Below are positions 1 to 7,669 of a stretch of 10,470 nt of DNA, piece after piece. The DNA lies in contig JAEDOB010000055.1 of assembly GCA_016302225.1 (NCBI GenBank), forward strand, positions 1-10,470, written 5' to 3'. The notes beneath the pieces are model-generated. The model did no database searches, was not told the DNA's origin, and was given only the letters and a program-made list of their open reading frames with translations. Origin of the DNA: Oscillospiraceae bacterium (GTDB lineage: Bacteria > Bacillota > Clostridia > Oscillospirales > Ruminococcaceae). Position numbers and translations under genes: made by a program. The stretch's first letter is position 1, and each line of letters starts with the position of its first letter.

Positions 1-28
1 TATCATAAGAAACAGAGAAAAGACCATA

Positions 29-70
29 GACATTATCTGAGTTGCGGCTCGGATAGTGTCTTTTTGTTTT
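29..70 (+). terminator. Intrinsic terminator or leader attenuator hairpin
   Basis: A 13-base left arm (29-41) pairs completely with a right arm (48-60), using two G-U pairs, around a 6-base loop TTGCGG. It is followed directly by TTTTTGTTTT (61-70), the hallmark of a Rho-independent terminator. It lies about 55 bases before the first gene of the importer operon. It may end an unseen upstream gene, or it may be the expression platform of a leader element such as a riboswitch whose sensing part lies outside the window. No competing antiterminator pairing was recognised in the 28 bases before it. Confidence 0.7.
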
Positions 71-124
71 GGAGGATCCCGTACTGCAAGCATCTGAAAA
101 AGCAATCAAAGAGAGGTAAGTATT
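71..124 (+). promoter_or_regulatory. Leader between hairpin and first gene, with ribosome binding site
   Basis: This short untranslated stretch holds a good Shine-Dalgarno sequence, AGAGG at 112-116, 8 bases before the ATG at 125, which supports that start. A second GGAGG at 71-75, just after the T tract, has no start codon at a useful distance and appears to be chance. No convincing -35/-10 promoter pair was seen here, so transcription probably begins upstream, reading through the hairpin at 29-70. Confidence 0.5.
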
Positions 125-1177
125 ATGAACAAAAAAATTATTTCCGCACTTCTGGCAGCTGTTCTGTCGGTATCAATAGCCGGATGTTCCGATGAAAGCA
201 GCAATGCAGGAGTAGGTGGACTGAAAAATGCCGAAGCAGCTGACAAGTTATCCGATGATGAAGCAGCTATTTGGGTAACGGGAGATGATTATCCCCTTAC
301 AGTTCGTGATTTTCTGAAATATGAAACGACAATTGAAAGTAAGCCCGAAAAGGTCGCCGTTATGTCGGGTACACCGCTTAATATCTGGTACGATCTCGGC
401 GGAAAGTCTGTATGCACCTCCGATGTCAGCGGCAATATACGTCTGACCGAAGGGTATGAGGAGGAGATAAAAGCTCTCCCGCAGATAGGTCCCGTTTACT
501 CTGTTGATATGGAATCGGTCATAGCGCAGGAACCCGACCTTATTATCGCACAGGTCGGAACTCAGTCCACACAGGGCGCAAAGCTGCGTGAAATGGGCTA
601 TAACGTTATACAGACCCACATAAGAGGTTATGACGATGTGGTTGATACATACCGTGCTTTCGGCAAGCTTCTCGGTCAGGACGAACTTGCAGAGCAGCGT
701 ATTTCCAAGCTGGAAAACGGTAAAAAAGAGATAACGGACAAGCTGCCCGATGATGATATTTCTGTAGTTATCCTCTATGTTACATCAAAATCTTTGGCAG
801 TGAAGCTTGATAACAGTATTGCGGGAGATATAGCAAAGATACTTGAGCTTGACAACATTGCCTCCGATCTTCCGCCAGATACGATAGGCTCCGAAACAAC
901 GCCACTTGATATTGAGTATATCGTTGAGAAAGACCCCGATTATGTTCTGGTAACAACTATGATATCAAGCAACGAGGAAGCAAGAAAAACAGTTGAAGAG
1001 CAGTTTGCTTCAAACCCGGCGTGGAGCTCCGTAAATGCGGTAAACGAGGGAAAGGTCATATATCTGCCCCAGGAATATTATCTTTACAATGCAGGTCCCT
1101 ATTATGTTGATGCAATAAAATATATGGCTCAGAGCATTTACCCCGAAATTTACGGAGAAGCGGAAGTGTTTGACTGA
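125..1177 (+). CDS. ABC importer substrate-binding lipoprotein (FecB/BtuF family)
   Basis: This 350-residue protein starts with a lipoprotein signal peptide: MNKK, a hydrophobic stretch, and a lipobox SIAGC whose Cys21 would be lipidated. It should therefore sit on the outer face of the cytoplasmic membrane and deliver ligand to the permease. After a spacer (about 22-70), the rest fits a class III periplasmic-binding fold (Peripla_BP_2/TroA type): a first lobe containing EPDLIIAQ (136-143), a long linking helix near 171-205, and a second lobe with DPDYVLVTT (270-278) and NEGKVIYLP (307-315). This family binds ferric siderophores, heme or cobalamin. The mature protein has only one His (H165) and one further Cys (C97), but a Tyr cluster at 318-328 (EYYLYNAGPYY region) that could contact ligand. 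The following permease gene overlaps its stop by one base. Family assignment is firm; ligand is unknown. Confidence 0.92.
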   Translation: MNKKIISALLAAVLSVSIAGCSDESSNAGVGGLKNAEAADKLSDDEAAIWVTGDDYPLTVRDFLKYETTIESKPEKVAVMSGTPLNIWYDLGGKSVCTSDVSGNIRLTEGYEEEIKALPQIGPVYSVDMESVIAQEPDLIIAQVGTQSTQGAKLREMGYNVIQTHIRGYDDVVDTYRAFGKLLGQDELAEQRISKLENGKKEITDKLPDDDISVVILYVTSKSLAVKLDNSIAGDIAKILELDNIASDLPPDTIGSETTPLDIEYIVEKDPDYVLVTTMISSNEEARKTVEEQFASNPAWSSVNAVNEGKVIYLPQEYYLYNAGPYYVDAIKYMAQSIYPEIYGEAEVFD

Positions 1178-2169
1178 TGGAAAAAACAGCGTTCAAAGAT
1201 ACTGCGGCATTTAAGGCAATGGTGCTTGTGATTCTTGTAGCAGCGGTCATTGCCTCATTTATACTTGGAAATGTTATCGGAACAATGGATATTTCCGTTT
1301 CCGACATAATCGACACTATTGCAGGCGATCACACGGGAACGAACAATAAGGTCATATGGAACATAAGGCTGCCGAGAATGATACTGGCGGCTCTTGTTGG
1401 AATAAATCTTGCTTTGGCAGGCTCTATTTTGCAGGGGGTAATGAAAAATCCTCTTGCCGACCCGTCCATTATCGGAATAAGCAGCGGCGCGGGACTTTTC
1501 GGAATAATGATACTCGTTGTATTTCCGCAGTGGCAGAATCTCGTACCCATAGCGGGATTTGCAGGAGCAATGCTTGCGGCGGCGATAATATATATCCTTG
1601 CTTGGAAGGGCGGTATAGACCCCACAAGGATAGTTCTTTCGGGCGTTGCGGTGTCCGAACTTTTCGGCGCAGGAATTTCGGCAATACTTGTATTTTTCAG
1701 CGACAGAGTTCACGGTGCGCTGACATTTATGAACGGCAGCCTTTCTTCACGAAGCTGGGGCGAGGTACATACCATTCTGCCTTACACTATTATCGGACTA
1801 ATACTTGCAGTCCTGTTTTCAGACAAGCTGAATATACTTGTGCTTGGCGATGATACGGCGAGAGGGCTTGGTCTGAACGTAGAGCTTACAAGGCTTGCGT
1901 TTACGGCTCTGGCAGCACTGCTTGCGGCTTCTGCGGTAAGTGTTGTGGGACTGCTTGGATTTGTGGGTCTTATTGTTCCACACAGCATAAGGCTGATCCT
2001 CGGAAATAATTATAAAATAATGTTCCCTGCAACGGCACTTCTGGGAGCGGCACTGGTAATGCTGAGCGACACCTTTGCAAGGACAGTTCTCAGTCCTACG
2101 GAAATTCCTGTGGGAATAGTAATGGCAGTAATGGGAGTTCCGTTCTTCCTCTATCTGCTGAGAAAGTAG
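1177..2169 (+). CDS. ABC importer permease (FecCD/BtuC family)
   Basis: This 330-residue integral membrane protein matches the FecCD family in length and pattern. It has a first membrane helix at about 14-34, then the family signature IRLPRM (63-68), the AALVGINLALAG helix, and QGVMKNPLADPSIIGISSG (86-104). Further helices follow to the C-terminus. The stretch GFVGLIVPHSIRLILG (261-276) corresponds to the cytoplasmic coupling region that contacts the ATPase, and EIPVGI (309-314) is the usual C-terminal motif. It would form a homodimeric channel for a siderophore, heme or corrinoid-type ligand. Its ATG shares one base with the stop of the binding-protein gene (TGATG), and GGAAG at 1162-1166 provides a ribosome site, so translation is probably coupled. 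Ligand specificity cannot be read from the sequence. Confidence 0.94.
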   Translation: MEKTAFKDTAAFKAMVLVILVAAVIASFILGNVIGTMDISVSDIIDTIAGDHTGTNNKVIWNIRLPRMILAALVGINLALAGSILQGVMKNPLADPSIIGISSGAGLFGIMILVVFPQWQNLVPIAGFAGAMLAAAIIYILAWKGGIDPTRIVLSGVAVSELFGAGISAILVFFSDRVHGALTFMNGSLSSRSWGEVHTILPYTIIGLILAVLFSDKLNILVLGDDTARGLGLNVELTRLAFTALAALLAASAVSVVGLLGFVGLIVPHSIRLILGNNYKIMFPATALLGAALVMLSDTFARTVLSPTEIPVGIVMAVMGVPFFLYLLRK

Positions 2170-2175
2170 GCGCTT

Positions 2176-2967
2176 ATGTACAAGGTGATATTATCGGTAA
2201 GAGATCTATGCGCAGGATATAAGAACCGCCGCATACTTGACGGGATAAATCTTGATATTCACAGAGGCAAGGTGTATTCCATAATAGGCCCCAACGGCTG
2301 CGGAAAGACTACTCTTATAAGGGCGATGAGCCGTAATCTTCGCCCCGAAAGCGGCAAAGTCCTTCTTGACGGAAACGATATTTTCCGAACGAACACAAAG
2401 CTTGTTGCGCAGAAAATGGCAATACTTGGTCAGACTGATACAAGTATGAGCGACATAACGGTAAAAACTCTTGTGGAATACGGCAGATATGCTCACAAAA
2501 AGTGGTGGGCAGGGTCAGACGGTGAGGACACAAAGATAGTTGACTGGGCTATTGAGCGAACGGGAATGAAAAAGCTTCAAAACAGGAAGATCAATGCTCT
2601 TTCGGGCGGAGAGCGGCAGCGTGCCCGTATTGCTATGGCAATTGCTCAGAAACCCGAGATAATGCTGCTTGACGAGCCGACCACATATCTTGATATTTCA
2701 CATCAGCTTGAGATAATGGAGCTTGTTTCGGCACTCAACCGTGAAGAGGGCATAACCGTTGTAATGGTGCTGCACGATATGAATCACGCAGCGAGATACT
2801 CCGACAAGCTTATACTTCTGAATGACAGCAAAATACATACAATAGGCAGTCCGCAGGAGCTGTTTGATAACGGTGAACTGGAAAAGGTGTTCAATGTGGA
2901 CGCTGAAATTCTTTCGGACAGCGAGGACAACTCGTCTGTATTCTATGCAAAGAGGGTGAAACAATGA
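2176..2967 (+). CDS. ABC importer ATP-binding protein (FecE/BtuD family)
   Basis: This 263-residue cytoplasmic ATPase powers the importer as a dimer. All motifs are present: Walker A GPNGCGKT (38-45), Q-loop Gln86 in ILGQTD, ABC signature LSGGERQ (142-148), Walker B IMLLDE (162-167), D-loop YLD and the switch His200 in VLHDMNH. Length and the sequence around the signature fit the FecE/BtuD/HmuV group. It begins 6 bases after the permease stop. Its ribosome site is weak (GTAGG overlapping the permease stop), so it probably relies on translational coupling. No other start codon leaves room for the first strand of the fold before Walker A. Its 3' end overlaps the chelatase large-subunit gene by 4 bases (ATGA). 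Confidence 0.95.
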   Translation: MYKVILSVRDLCAGYKNRRILDGINLDIHRGKVYSIIGPNGCGKTTLIRAMSRNLRPESGKVLLDGNDIFRTNTKLVAQKMAILGQTDTSMSDITVKTLVEYGRYAHKKWWAGSDGEDTKIVDWAIERTGMKKLQNRKINALSGGERQRARIAMAIAQKPEIMLLDEPTTYLDISHQLEIMELVSALNREEGITVVMVLHDMNHAARYSDKLILLNDSKIHTIGSPQELFDNGELEKVFNVDAEILSDSEDNSSVFYAKRVKQ

Positions 2968-5900
2968 AATTTACATTTATAACCGTATCTGCTCCGTCCG
3001 TAAAATGTCTGATGAAAGCGGTAAAGGAAATATCACGAATTGAGCCTAATATACTTGATCTGCGCTTATACTATGCAGTTTCCGAGTACAGCAGGGAAAA
3101 GACCGAAAAGCTTATTGACGATATAAAGACGTCCGATATGGTTTTTGTTGACCTTATGGGAAGTCCGGTGGATATTGTAAAAGCTGTTTACAAGGGACTT
3201 GAAGAATGTAAGGGCAACGTTATTCCATACGGAAATTCAGCAAGGGAATATCTGAGACTGGGCAGCTTTTCGGCGGCGTCAATGAGATCCTCGGGCGGAA
3301 AAAAGCCCGATATGGCGGCAATGAAGAAAATGCAGTCTATGGCTGAAGCAATGGGAAAGATAATGCCGGGCAAAATGCGAGATATGCGTAACTATTTGCT
3401 GATATGCAAGTATTTCTATGTTGCGGATTATCCCAACATTCTCAATATGCTGTACCTTATACTCCGTGATTACGGCGGAGCAAAGCATCTGCCCAAGCCT
3501 TCCGAGCCGAGAGAAGTTCCTGCTGCGGCGGTATGCAGACCAAAGGATATGAAGTATTACGGCAGCTTTGCCGAGTTTGAGAAGGATTTTTCCTTTGACC
3601 CGAACAAGCCTGTTATAGCACTGCTTTATTACGGTCACATTTATCCTATGGATTATTCGGGTGCAGTTTCGGTAATAGCGGAGCGTATGCAGGAAAGTGC
3701 CAACGTCCTGCCCGTGGCGGTTTCCGGTTCGGACAGCCTTAACGACGGAAGTCTGAAAAAGCTTTTGACATATTTTTTGCCCCGAAAGCCCGAGATAATA
3801 CTGAATTTTATGTCGTTCAGACTTAGCGCAGGACCTATGGGCGGAAATATTTCGGCAGGAACAAATATGCTGAAAGAGCTTAATGTTCCCTATCTGCACC
3901 CGTTCTTTATGTCAAGGCGTACCGAAAAGGAATGGAACGAGTCTGTACAGGGCAATACTCCGTCGGAAACGCTTATTTCGGTAATGCTGCCGGAGCAGGA
4001 CGGGGCGACGGTCACAATGCCGGTCGGCGCAAAAACCGAGCCTGCATACAATGAGGAATTTGATGTTACCACAGATGAGATAAAAATTATTGACGAGCGA
4101 CTTGAAACCCTTACACAGCGCACGGAAAAGTTTATTTCTCTAAGGCAAAAGAAAAATTCGCAGAAAAAAGTGGCTGTTATCTGCTACAATTATCCGCCGG
4201 GAGAGGCAAATGTTTTCGGCGGAGCATTCCTCGATACTTTTCAGTCCGTTTCGGCAATACTTGCTCTGCTTAAAGAAAACGGATATGATACCGAGAATAT
4301 TTCCGCAGAAAAGCTGATGTCGGACTTTATAAACGGCGGACTTGTGAACACGGGAAAATACGTTGAAAGCGAAAGAATGCTTACCTACCCTCAGTCGGAT
4401 TATAAAAAATTTCTCGGCAGTTTCCCAGACAAAAATGCGGTCATTGACGCATGGGGAGAGCCGGGCGGCGATATAATGACGGACGAAAAGGGCGATTTTC
4501 TTATTCCTGCGGCGATGTACGGCAATGTGCTGGTGGGAATACAGCCGTCAAGAGGTGTTCACGAGGATCGGGACAAGCTGTATCACGATAAATCTATTCC
4601 GCCGCATCATCAGTACATTGCATTTTACAAATACCTGCACGATAAATTCGGCGCAGACGCTGTTATTCACGTCGGAACTCACGGAACGCTTGAATTTCTC
4701 AAAGGCAAGGAATCCGGCATGAGCGGTCTGTGTTATCCCGATATGCTTATAGGCGATATTCCCCATTTTTATCTTTATTACTGCGGAAATCCTTCGGAGG
4801 CGACTATTGCAAAGCGGCGTTCTCATGCGGCTCTGGTGGGATATCAGCCGCCTGTGTTCATACAAAGCGGACTTTACGGCGAATATGCCGAGCTTTCCGC
4901 AATGCTTGACGATTATCATCATCAGCTTGCATTTTCGGAAAGTGCTGCCTGTGAGGTGAAGCAGAATATTTCCGCACTTGCCCAAAAGCTGAATATGCCT
5001 GCGGATATGGAAGAGCTTGAATCAGAGCTTTACAGACTTAACAGCTCTCTTATTCCAAAAGGACTTCATATTTTCGGGCAGAATTATTCCGATGAAGAGG
5101 CGCATTGCTATGTCCGTGAGCTGCTTAAAAAGCCCCATGATGATATTACTTCGCTGAACGAAATTGCCGCAGCCGAACTTGGAGAAGACCTCTCGGAAGC
5201 GGAGGAAAAGGGCGGTGAAAAGCTGCGTGAGATTAACCTTTTGGCGGAGATTTACTTTGACAGATATTTTGAGGCTGGATCTGTTCCCGAAAATCTGCGT
5301 AAAACTATTGATTACGGACGGAAAAAATATAACGAGATAATGCACAACGCCGAAAAGGATCAGCTTCTGAACGCTCTTTCGGGAGGGTATATCCCTGCAA
5401 AGCCTGCGGGAGATATTTACCGCAGCCCCGAGGTGCTTCCAACAGGATATAATTTATATCAGTTCGATCAGCGTTTTGTGCCCACGCTTACAGCATATCA
5501 GCGAGGTGCAAGGGCAGCCGAAAACACTATAAAAACCTATTACAGCGAGTATGGCTGTTATCCAAACTCGACAGCGGTAATTCTGTGGGGACTTGAAACC
5601 TCCCGAACTCAGGGCGAAACAATAGGTCAGATAATGGCGTATCTTGGTGCAAGGCTTGCAAAAGGCAATTCCCCGTGGAATCCGAAATATGAGCTTATCC
5701 CTATTGAGGAGCTTGGCAGACCACGTATTGATGTTACAATAAACATCTGCGGATTTTTCCGTGATCTTTTCCCGAATATAATTGATAATCTGGACGACCT
5801 GCTTCATCTTGTAAGTGAAGCTGATGAAACTTCCGAACAGAATTTTATGAAAGCAAATTCGGAGAAGATATATCATTATCTTTTGGACAGAGGTTATGAC

Positions 5901-6644
5901 GAGGAAGAAGCGGAAAGCCTTTCCGTAACAAGAATTTTCGGTCCCCGTGAGGGAGAATACGGTACGGGTATTACCTCTATCATCGAAACAAAAGCCTGGG
6001 AAAAAGAAGAGCAGATAGGAAGTCAGTTCTTATCTTCGCTGCATTATGCTTACAACCGAAAAATTCGGGGCGGCGATATTGATGATCTGTACGAACAAAA
6101 TCTGAAAAGCGTGGAAATAGTATCTCAGGTCCGTGACAACAACGAATATGAGATAACCGACCTTGACCATTATTATGAATTTTTCGGCGGACTTGCAAAA
6201 TCCGTTGAAATGGTAAAGGGCAAAAAGGCGGTAATGCTTGTTACCGACACCACGGGAGCGGTTCCTGTTACGGAATCCGCAGAAAAGGGTGTGGCAAAGG
6301 GGATACGCACAAGGGTGCTGAATCCTAAATGGATTGACGGAATGTTGGCGCATAAATATCACGGCGCACAGAAAATTGCCGAGCGATTTGAGAATGTTAT
6401 GGGTCTTGCCGCAACTACGGGCGCTGTGGAGCAGTGGGTCTATAACGACCTTTGTGCAAAATATGCACAGGACGAGGAAATGCGCCGCCGTATGGCTGAA
6501 AACAATCCCTATGCATATATGGACATTCTGGAACAGATGGAGGAATACAGCCGCAGAGGCTACTGGAATGCCACCGAAGAACAGCTTGAAGCTATACGGC
6601 GTGCTTATCTTGAAACGGAAAACAGGATCGAGGGTGAAAACTGA
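2964..6644 (+). CDS. Class I tetrapyrrole chelatase large subunit (BchH/CobN family, BchH-like)
   Basis: This 1226-residue protein belongs to the BchH/ChlH/CobN family, the subunit that binds the tetrapyrrole and carries the metal-insertion site. The N-terminal part (about 1-175) resembles the BchH domain, including RLGSFSAASM (98-107). The central domain shows NYPPGEANVFGGAF (409-422), the core motif HVGTHGTLEF (569-578) with H573 and E577, and NPSEATIAKRR (609-619). NPSEATIAKRR is as I recall it from BchH rather than CobN, which usually has DPGEGxQAKRR. The C-terminus has TTGAVEQWVYNDL (near 1151-1163). Length is normal and no frameshift is seen. BchH usually has Pro before GK after the HGT motif; here it is Lys580. 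The start is supported by AGAGGG (2951-2956) and an ATGA overlap with the ATPase gene. The I and D partners follow at once, and an importer precedes it. Native metal and tetrapyrrole are unknown; it could act in metal insertion or removal. Confidence 0.9.
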   Translation: MKFTFITVSAPSVKCLMKAVKEISRIEPNILDLRLYYAVSEYSREKTEKLIDDIKTSDMVFVDLMGSPVDIVKAVYKGLEECKGNVIPYGNSAREYLRLGSFSAASMRSSGGKKPDMAAMKKMQSMAEAMGKIMPGKMRDMRNYLLICKYFYVADYPNILNMLYLILRDYGGAKHLPKPSEPREVPAAAVCRPKDMKYYGSFAEFEKDFSFDPNKPVIALLYYGHIYPMDYSGAVSVIAERMQESANVLPVAVSGSDSLNDGSLKKLLTYFLPRKPEIILNFMSFRLSAGPMGGNISAGTNMLKELNVPYLHPFFMSRRTEKEWNESVQGNTPSETLISVMLPEQDGATVTMPVGAKTEPAYNEEFDVTTDEIKIIDERLETLTQRTEKFISLRQKKNSQKKVAVICYNYPPGEANVFGGAFLDTFQSVSAILALLKENGYDTENISAEKLMSDFINGGLVNTGKYVESERMLTYPQSDYKKFLGSFPDKNAVIDAWGEPGGDIMTDEKGDFLIPAAMYGNVLVGIQPSRGVHEDRDKLYHDKSIPPHHQYIAFYKYLHDKFGADAVIHVGTHGTLEFLKGKESGMSGLCYPDMLIGDIPHFYLYYCGNPSEATIAKRRSHAALVGYQPPVFIQSGLYGEYAELSAMLDDYHHQLAFSESAACEVKQNISALAQKLNMPADMEELESELYRLNSSLIPKGLHIFGQNYSDEEAHCYVRELLKKPHDDITSLNEIAAAELGEDLSEAEEKGGEKLREINLLAEIYFDRYFEAGSVPENLRKTIDYGRKKYNEIMHNAEKDQLLNALSGGYIPAKPAGDIYRSPEVLPTGYNLYQFDQRFVPTLTAYQRGARAAENTIKTYYSEYGCYPNSTAVILWGLETSRTQGETIGQIMAYLGARLAKGNSPWNPKYELIPIEELGRPRIDVTINICGFFRDLFPNIIDNLDDLLHLVSEADETSEQNFMKANSEKIYHYLLDRGYDEEEAESLSVTRIFGPREGEYGTGITSIIETKAWEKEEQIGSQFLSSLHYAYNRKIRGGDIDDLYEQNLKSVEIVSQVRDNNEYEITDLDHYYEFFGGLAKSVEMVKGKKAVMLVTDTTGAVPVTESAEKGVAKGIRTRVLNPKWIDGMLAHKYHGAQKIAERFENVMGLAATTGAVEQWVYNDLCAKYAQDEEMRRRMAENNPYAYMDILEQMEEYSRRGYWNATEEQLEAIRRAYLETENRIEGEN

Positions 6645-7669
6645 TGAGTAAAAAAGCATATTTCCCGTTTACTGCAATAGTCGGACAGGAAAAAATGAAG
6701 CGTGCGCTGATACTTAATCTTATAAATCCTGCGCTGGGCGGAGTTCTGATAAAGGGCGAAAAGGGAACGGCAAAGTCAACGGCTGTAAGAGCGCTTACGG
6801 AAGTGCTTCCCGAGCGCAGAGAGGTACAAGGCTGCCCGTTTTCCTGCGACCCGGACGACAACAGCTGCCAATGCGACAGCTGCCGCAGCAAAGCTGAGCT
6901 TACAGCGGTAACAAGTCGTATGAGAGTGGTTGACCTGCCCGTCAGCGCTACGGAGGACAGAGTTGTTGGAACTCTTGACATTGAAAAAGCTCTTACCACA
7001 GGCGAAAAGCATTTTGAGCCGGGCATACTTGCAGATGCTAACCGCAATATTCTTTATATTGACGAGATAAATCTGCTTGATGACCACGTTGTTGACGTTA
7101 TACTTGATTCGGCGGCTATGGGAGTAAATACCGTAGAGCGTGAGGGAGTTTCATTCAGCCACCCTGCGAAATTCGTGCTTGTGGGTACGATGAATCCCGA
7201 GGAGGGAGATCTTCGTCCGCAGCTTCTTGACAGATTCGGACTTGTGGTTGACGTTTGCGGAGAAAAAGATATACAAATGCGCACCGAGGTGGTCAAGCGG
7301 TATCTTGAATATGAGCAGGCTCCCGAAGCGTTTCTTGAAAAATGGAGACCCGAGCAGGAAAAACTATGTCTCAAAATAAATGAAGCACGAAAACTGCTGA
7401 ACAGAGTTTCATATTCCGATGATATACTGCGGTTAGCGGCAGAAATATCCATATCCCTCGGTGTTGACGGACACAGGGCGGATATATCTATGATAAAAAC
7501 CGCATGCACAAATGCGGCTTACGAGGGAAGAAACGCTGTTTCAAAGGAAGATATGAAGCTTGCGGCGGAGCTTGTTCTTCCCCACAGAATGCGGCGCAAG
7601 CCCTTTGAGGAGCAGCGAATGGATATTGATTCCGTTTATGAAATGATAGAAAGCAGTGAGGGAATATGA
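6644..7669 (+). CDS. Chelatase AAA+ ATPase subunit (BchI/ChlI-like)
   Basis: This 341-residue AAA+ protein has the usual BchI length and motif order. Near the N-terminus is FPFTAIVGQ (7-15), then Walker A GEKGTAKST (38-46), Walker B ILYIDEINLL (136-145), sensor 1 Asn184 in GTMNPEEG, the presumed arginine finger Arg197 in LLDRF, and sensor 2 Arg278 in DGHRADI. It ends with VLPHRMR (311-317), typical of the family. It would assemble into a ring with the D subunit and use ATP to drive the H subunit. Between Walker A and the next strand lies a cysteine cluster (C64, C68, C75, C77, C80) that could bind zinc or be redox-sensitive; similar CPFxCDP...CxxC inserts are known to me in related BchI-like proteins. 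Its ATG shares one base with the H-subunit stop, with GAGGG at 6630-6634 as ribosome site. Confidence 0.93.
   Translation: MSKKAYFPFTAIVGQEKMKRALILNLINPALGGVLIKGEKGTAKSTAVRALTEVLPERREVQGCPFSCDPDDNSCQCDSCRSKAELTAVTSRMRVVDLPVSATEDRVVGTLDIEKALTTGEKHFEPGILADANRNILYIDEINLLDDHVVDVILDSAAMGVNTVEREGVSFSHPAKFVLVGTMNPEEGDLRPQLLDRFGLVVDVCGEKDIQMRTEVVKRYLEYEQAPEAFLEKWRPEQEKLCLKINEARKLLNRVSYSDDILRLAAEISISLGVDGHRADISMIKTACTNAAYEGRNAVSKEDMKLAAELVLPHRMRRKPFEEQRMDIDSVYEMIESSEGI

Noticed and set aside
1..124. Cobalamin riboswitch in the leader
   Set aside because: No B12-box-like or other aptamer sequence is recognisable in the visible leader; only a terminator hairpin is present, so an aptamer cannot be called without upstream sequence.
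3279..3899. Long - strand open frame (206 codons) opposite the chelatase H gene
   Set aside because: Shadow of a well-supported + strand gene; no family motif or own ribosome site evident.
6030..6659. Long - strand open frame (209 codons) opposite the chelatase H gene
   Set aside because: It lies entirely within a conserved + strand gene, has no recognisable domain, and its composition (many His, Phe, Cys) is what antisense reading of this codon use gives.
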